Positions 29,816 through 31,936 of a stretch of 31,936 nt of DNA are shown here, one piece after another. Source of the stretch: a virus; IMG/VR virus record IMGVR_UViG_3300035688_001185, positions 1 to 31,936 of that record. One strand, given 5' to 3'. The translations under genes were made by a program, and so were the position numbers. Under the pieces are notes generated by a model. That model saw only the letters and a list, made by a program, of their open reading frames with translations, searched no databases and was not told the origin of the DNA. Position 1 is the first letter of the stretch. Every line of letters begins with the position of its first letter.

Positions 29816-30061
29816 TTGGTGAACATCATCGAAGAATGGGAAGATTTCGCAAAATACGCACATGACAAAGTAGGTTTCTACCAAATACTCGGCGTCGACA
29901 AAAACATTGAAGTCAGAGTACTAGCTGGAAAAGCAGGCTTCATCAAAGAATTCAAAGACGCCAGAGACCCACTCCTCACGACAATTTTGGAATTCTGCGA
30001 AAACGAAAGGAGCTACCTGAGAGTAGGCCAAGCCATCAGAGACGAACTCTTCTTCAAATAA
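29816..30061 (+). CDS. Small hypothetical protein under the tandem operator
   Basis: An 81-residue protein from TTG 29816, with AAGGTGA seven bases upstream. It is acidic in the first part (IIEEWEDFAKYAHDK) and mixed alpha/beta after that (YQILGVDKNIEVRVLAGKAGFIKEFKDARDPLLTTILEFCENERSYLRVGQAIRDELFF). No DNA-binding motif is obvious. It is controlled by the strongest operator pair in the window, so it may be a key early or lysogenic gene, but no family was recognised. Confidence 0.6.
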   Translation: MVNIIEEWEDFAKYAHDKVGFYQILGVDKNIEVRVLAGKAGFIKEFKDARDPLLTTILEFCENERSYLRVGQAIRDELFFK

Positions 30062-30065
30062 AAAA

Positions 30066-30095
30066 GGAACCCGCGTTCCACCGAAAAGAGCTTTT
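30066..30095 (+). terminator. Two short hairpins after the operator-controlled gene
   Basis: GGAAC-CCGC-GTTCC (30066-30079) and AAAAG-AG-CTTTT (30084-30095) lie in the 49 bases between two genes. The second ends in a T run. They may terminate or attenuate transcription of the integrase group, or protect mRNA ends. Confidence 0.3.
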
Positions 30096-30110
30096 GAACG
30101 GAGTGGGGAC

Positions 30111-30629
30111 ATGAAGATCTACACTGATGACCGTCTAGTGCCGTACAAGAACACCACAATCGACCCTTTGAGTACTAAGGCTGAAATAGACGGCTTACTG
30201 GCTCGCTGGGGTATTCGCCAGGTCTTCTGGGACTGGAACCCCGAAAAGGCTAGTGTTGTGCTGCTGTTTAAGCTGCCTGAAACTTTCGGCAACATTCAAC
30301 CTGGCGTCCGATTGGAGCCTCCGCGCATCTGGACCAAAGGCAACCGCAGACGGAACGAAGAGATCAACTGGGCTGTATCCATGCGCGTGCTGTTCTGGTT
30401 CCTGAAAAGCTTCCTTGAAAGCGCTTATCTAATGCAGTTCGACAAGATCACCGCCTTTTTGCCATGGATCGTGGGCTCAGACGGGAAGACGCTGCTGAAG
30501 GACGTTATTATTCCAAGGCTTGGCCGCATCAGCGAGTTTCAAGCACTGCCTTCTGAGGACCAGTTGCGAGAGGAAGAGAAACGGATGGCCAGAAAAATCG
30601 TCGACATACCGAGACACAATGGAGAATGA
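30111..30629 (+). CDS. Hypothetical protein upstream of integrase
   Basis: A 172-residue alpha/beta protein from ATG 30111, with GGAGTGGGG upstream. It contains a Trp-rich strand region (RWGIRQVFWDWNPEKASVVLLFKLPETFG), a positively charged segment (WTKGNRRRNEEINWAVSMRVLFWFLKSFLESAYLMQFDKITAFLPWIVG) and a charged C-terminal helix. No catalytic motif is visible. I recall similar proteins in other mobile elements but no function. It is coupled to the integrase by ATGA overlap, so it may help in integration or excision; inference only. Confidence 0.6.
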   Translation: MKIYTDDRLVPYKNTTIDPLSTKAEIDGLLARWGIRQVFWDWNPEKASVVLLFKLPETFGNIQPGVRLEPPRIWTKGNRRRNEEINWAVSMRVLFWFLKSFLESAYLMQFDKITAFLPWIVGSDGKTLLKDVIIPRLGRISEFQALPSEDQLREEEKRMARKIVDIPRHNGE

Positions 30630-31936
30630 TTGTGCACTGTGGAGAGAGAATGGCTGACTTTTACACTGAACCGATGAGTAACGGTCACATGTTTGGCGAA
30701 GCCAGTACTAAGAATGGAAAGTCGGGTGTAGTCGCTGCATCCGCTGGCATCAGCCCTCTATGCCCACAGTGCGGATCCAAGAGGGTTTGGCGTGATGCCC
30801 TCCGATATTCCATTTTCGGGGACAAGATCCAACGGTGGCTTTGTCGTGACTGCGGGCTCCGGTTCTCAGATCCTCTTGACGTTGAAAAGGCTTGGAGCAC
30901 GATTGAACGTCTTCAAAGAGTTGATACCAAACCGAAAAAAGCCACAGCCGCCATAGTTACTAATCGCCAAATATGCGTCACGGAGACGAAAAACTTGGCA
31001 GCAGAACAACAGACAACTGAAGTTCTGCGGAGAAACGAAAATGGCGACTTCAAAAAGAAAATCCTTGAATACGAACTATGGCTCAAGAGCAACGGACGAA
31101 GCGAATCCACCATCTGTGGCAGAGCCAAACTGCTACGCATACTCACAAGGCGAGGATCAAACCTCTACGACCCGCAGTCAATGAAAACTGTAATCTCGGA
31201 ACAGAAATGGTGCAACGGAAGAAAAAGCAACGCCGTCGACGCCTACTCGGCGTTCCTAAAGATGACAGGCGGAACGTGGGAAGCACCGGCCTACCAAAAA
31301 ATCCGCACGCTGCCCTTCATTCCTAAAGAGACAGAAATCGATCAGCTCATCTCAGGATGTAGTCAAAGGATGGCCACGTTTCTACAAACGCTGAAGGAAA
31401 CGGGCGCAAGATGCGGTGAAATCTGGCAGCTAAAATGGAATGACGTAGACTTTGAGTCAAAAGTAGTCAACATAACTCCAGAAAAAGGCAGCAACCCACG
31501 AGTCTTGAAAATAAGTAACAGACTCAGCTGCATGCTCCAAGCACTTCACAGGAATCACGGACCATGGACCTTCGCCTATCCAAACATGCCCATTGACCAT
31601 CACGCACGCAACTTCACCAAACAAAGAAAACGAATCGCCCAGAAGCTCCAAAATCCAAGACTACTGATGATCCACTTCCACACACTCAGGTACTGGAGAG
31701 GAACCATGCTGTACCATCTGTACCACTCGGAATACTACGTAATGCAGCAACTGGGACACAAAAAAATCGAGAACACGCTTCTGTACATAGACCTCGAAAA
31801 AGCACTATTCCAGGGCGACGAGGAGTACATCTCAAAAGTAGCCAAAACCGAAAACGAAGTCTGCAAACTCATCGAAGACGGATTCGAGTACGTCTGCGAC
31901 TTCCAGGGCGATAGAGTGTTCAGGAAAAGAAAGTAA
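30626..31936 (+). CDS. int: Tyrosine recombinase (integrase) with N-terminal zinc ribbon
   Basis: A 436-residue integrase. The catalytic domain has R262 (TGARCGEIWQLKW), a candidate K287 in the beta-hairpin (PEKGS), H352-x2-R355 (HFHTLRYWRGTM), H378 (LGHKK) and the nucleophile Y387 (NTLLYIDLE). A core-binding helical domain lies at about 140-225 (LWLKSNGRSESTICGRAKLLRILTRRG). Unusually, residues 46-76 form a zinc ribbon with C46-x2-C49 and C73-x2-C76, similar to ribbons of transposases. The ATG at 30626 overlaps the previous stop; ATG 30650 is an alternative start. It would recombine the viral and host attachment sites. The gene ends exactly at the window end and seems complete. Confidence 0.92.
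   Translation: MIVHCGERMADFYTEPMSNGHMFGEASTKNGKSGVVAASAGISPLCPQCGSKRVWRDALRYSIFGDKIQRWLCRDCGLRFSDPLDVEKAWSTIERLQRVDTKPKKATAAIVTNRQICVTETKNLAAEQQTTEVLRRNENGDFKKKILEYELWLKSNGRSESTICGRAKLLRILTRRGSNLYDPQSMKTVISEQKWCNGRKSNAVDAYSAFLKMTGGTWEAPAYQKIRTLPFIPKETEIDQLISGCSQRMATFLQTLKETGARCGEIWQLKWNDVDFESKVVNITPEKGSNPRVLKISNRLSCMLQALHRNHGPWTFAYPNMPIDHHARNFTKQRKRIAQKLQNPRLLMIHFHTLRYWRGTMLYHLYHSEYYVMQQLGHKKIENTLLYIDLEKALFQGDEEYISKVAKTENEVCKLIEDGFEYVCDFQGDRVFRKRK

Noticed and set aside
30626-31936. Attachment site in or near the integrase gene
   Set aside because: No tRNA-like sequence or matching repeat could be found inside the window; the host junction probably lies outside it.

Overview
The window reads as most of an integrated, tailed archaeal virus (a siphovirus-like member of Caudoviricetes) that carries a large block of defence-type genes. 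Support for an archaeal host: AT-rich TATA-like boxes about 35-45 bases upstream of several starts, GGTGA-type ribosome binding sites, frequent TTG and GTG starts, an archaeal-type DUF365 protein, and small archaeal-style ribbon-helix-helix and winged-helix regulators. I cannot fix the lineage from sequence alone. The window opens and closes exactly on gene boundaries, so neither end of the element is visible, and I found no tRNA or attachment site.

Layout. (1) 1-17.1 kb, plus strand, compact with many ATGA/GTGA overlaps: an ABC-ATPase/GNAT gene split by a frameshift, small and large terminase, portal, small zinc and winged-helix proteins, prohead protease-scaffold, a capsid decoration-like protein, major capsid protein, a membrane protein, connectors, HK97-gp10-like neck protein, tail tube, tail chaperone with a probable -1 frameshift, tape measure, and distal tail and hub proteins. 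The only gene against this direction is a DUF998-type membrane protein at 5.5-6.2 kb. (2) 17.1-18.3 kb: small tail-end and fibre-like genes, followed by a reading frame without a start. (3) 18.4-28.1 kb: a visibly more AT-rich island. Two plus-strand genes (a helical protein and an HExxH metallopeptidase) meet tail to tail with a minus-strand series: ribbon-helix-helix protein, DUF365 protein, type III Mod, type III Res and a full-length prokaryotic Argonaute. (4) 28.1-31.9 kb: a control region with several small DNA-binding proteins, three families of palindromic operator-like sites, and a zinc-ribbon tyrosine recombinase.

How it fits together. The virion genes account for packaging, head, connector and a long non-contractile tail; no sheath, replication or lysis gene was recognised. 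The integrase and the operator-rich region suggest a temperate lifestyle. The island looks like cargo that could protect the lysogen: a type III restriction-modification pair and a catalytically intact-looking Argonaute, all in one direction and probably transcribed together. The coupling Mod-Res-Argonaute is the most unusual feature; any functional link between them is inference.
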